16,617 nt of DNA from Nitrospirota bacterium (lineage in GTDB: Bacteria; JACPQY01): assembly GCA_016190245.1 (NCBI GenBank), contig JACPQY010000064.1:1-16617 (forward strand), given 5' to 3'. Made by a program: the position numbers and the translations under genes. The notes under the pieces are model-generated. The model was not told the DNA's origin, made no database searches, and worked only from the letters and a program-made list of their open reading frames with translations. Shown one piece after another: positions 15,662 through 16,617 of this stretch (within the stretch, counting starts at the first letter, position 1; each line of letters begins with the position of its first letter).

Positions 15662-16617
15662 CTACTTGAGCTTCAGCGCCCAGAAATCGCCAAGCGCACC
15701 GGCGTTGCCCCGCCCGCCGAATAGGAAGTAAAGGTTGGGCTCGTCTGTGGGGACGATGGTCGCAAAGGCCCGCGAGGGGGGGTGCGTGGGATCGTCCCGC
15801 CGGGCGTACTTGGCGCCGCCGAACAGCCACGTCTCGTCAAAGAATGAGCGCCGGTCGTTGCCGCCGAACATGATCAATCCCTTTTCGCCGGCCTGGTAGG
15901 CCGCGCAGCAGCGGCCGCCGCCGGGAAACTCGCCGCTCTCCTTCCACTGCCGCTCCTGCCGGTTGAACACCCACGTGTCACGATGGTAGCCGCGTGCGCT
16001 GAACCCCCCGGTCACAACCAGGGCCTGGTCGGAGCGCCGAATGAAAATCGCGGCGCTCTCCCGCTCGGGGGGGGGGACGTTCAGCGGCGCGATCGCCGTC
16101 CACTTTTCGGCGCCCAACGTCAGATCCATCTCCCACACATCGTTCGTGTATCGGCAGGACCGCAGCGTCCGAGCACAGCCGCCGAAAACCATCATGCGGT
16201 TCTTTTCGGCGTCGTACGCCGCGCTGTGGGCCGCGCGGGGGCCGGGAGCGACGGGTGACTCGATCTTGACCCACGCCTCGCGGCCGCGCTCCAGGCTCAA
16301 CGACCACTGCGCGTCCGTCACGGTGCGGCGATCCGGCGAACCTCCGAAGAGGACCATGCGCTTGGCCACAGGGTCATACACCGCCGAGTGATAGGCCAGA
16401 GAGCCAGGATCCCCTCCGCCCGCCGCCAGCGCCATCCAGCGGTTCTGCTCAAGGTCGAACTCCCAGAGATCGCCGAATACCGCCTTCCCGTCCGTCCCGC
16501 CGTACACCACGATCCGACGGCCCGCCCGATCGAAGACCATGGAATGGCCCCATCGGGGCTTGGGGGCGGGGTGGGCGATATCCGGCTGCGCCCACGCCTT
16601 TTCGCGCTCGGGTTTGG
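15662..16617 (-). CDS. Kelch-repeat beta-propeller protein, 5' end beyond the window
   Basis: An internal ATG exists at 16540, but the frame stays open to the right edge. The residues before it (KPRWGHS) complete a kelch motif, so the real start is outside. 317 residues are visible. At least six kelch blades can be seen, each with a conserved GG doublet and a Trp about 10-20 residues later: YGGTDG, FGGSPD, FGGCAR, TGGFSA, FGGNDR and FGGRGN. The sixth ends four residues before the stop, so the propeller closes at the C-terminus. Propellers of this type bind proteins or sugars; no enzyme residues can be named. It is probably secreted or periplasmic, but the N-terminus that would show this is missing. 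It converges on the small outer-membrane protein gene across a repeat-rich spacer. Confidence 0.88.
   Translation of the reverse strand, partial: KPEREKAWAQPDIAHPAPKPRWGHSMVFDRAGRRIVVYGGTDGKAVFGDLWEFDLEQNRWMALAAGGGDPGSLAYHSAVYDPVAKRMVLFGGSPDRRTVTDAQWSLSLERGREAWVKIESPVAPGPRAAHSAAYDAEKNRMMVFGGCARTLRSCRYTNDVWEMDLTLGAEKWTAIAPLNVPPPERESAAIFIRRSDQALVVTGGFSARGYHRDTWVFNRQERQWKESGEFPGGGRCCAAYQAGEKGLIMFGGNDRRSFFDETWLFGGAKYARRDDPTHPPSRAFATIVPTDEPNLYFLFGGRGNAGALGDFWALKLK

Overview
This is a GC-rich window from a Gram-negative bacterium. The evidence is Sec signal peptides, a lipobox-bearing lipoprotein, and a small predicted outer-membrane beta-barrel ending in an aromatic residue. The fused single-chain succinate dehydrogenase anchor, the dispersed palindromic repeats and the Ig/kelch-type repeat proteins suggest an uncultured environmental lineage, perhaps Deltaproteobacteria-like. 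The sequence alone does not fix the taxon.

Left part (1-5665, minus strand): a tightly packed three-gene unit. It starts with a REC/HD-GYP response regulator (4493-5554) and continues through an ATGA stop/start overlap into a PAS-PAS-GGDEF-EAL protein (2340-4496). Four bases later comes a large secreted repeat protein, which runs off the left edge with at least 778 residues in the window. Together they look like a cyclic-di-GMP module co-transcribed with a surface or extracellular protein. The repeat protein carries a recent in-frame tandem duplication with a period of 1161 bp (387 residues). A 9-7-9 inverted repeat about 90 bp upstream of the first gene may be its operator.

Middle (5954-7518, minus): a lipoprotein phosphoesterase of the phospholipase C / acid phosphatase AcpA family. 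It is followed by a clear rho-independent terminator and preceded by a 55-bp dispersed palindromic repeat.

7691-11203 (plus): succinate dehydrogenase/fumarate reductase as anchor (sdhC-like), flavoprotein (sdhA) and iron-sulfur subunit (sdhB). The anchor is the five-helix fused type with a Cys/His-rich segment. The sdhC-sdhA gap is filled by competing inverted repeats. Class II fumarase (fumC, 13384-14841, minus), the next TCA enzyme, lies nearby. Between sdhB and fumC sit two accessory genes transcribed divergently: an AAA ATPase with a DUF4143/PD-(D/E)xK-like C-terminus, and a VapC-like PIN-domain toxin with no recognisable antitoxin. Their shared spacer is AT-rich and holds a repeated TTACTCA motif.

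Right part: a small predicted outer-membrane protein (plus) with a good sigma70-type promoter, a repeat-rich convergent spacer, and a kelch beta-propeller protein (minus) whose N-terminus lies beyond the right edge. I saw no tRNA, rRNA, CRISPR array or insertion sequence with a transposase.
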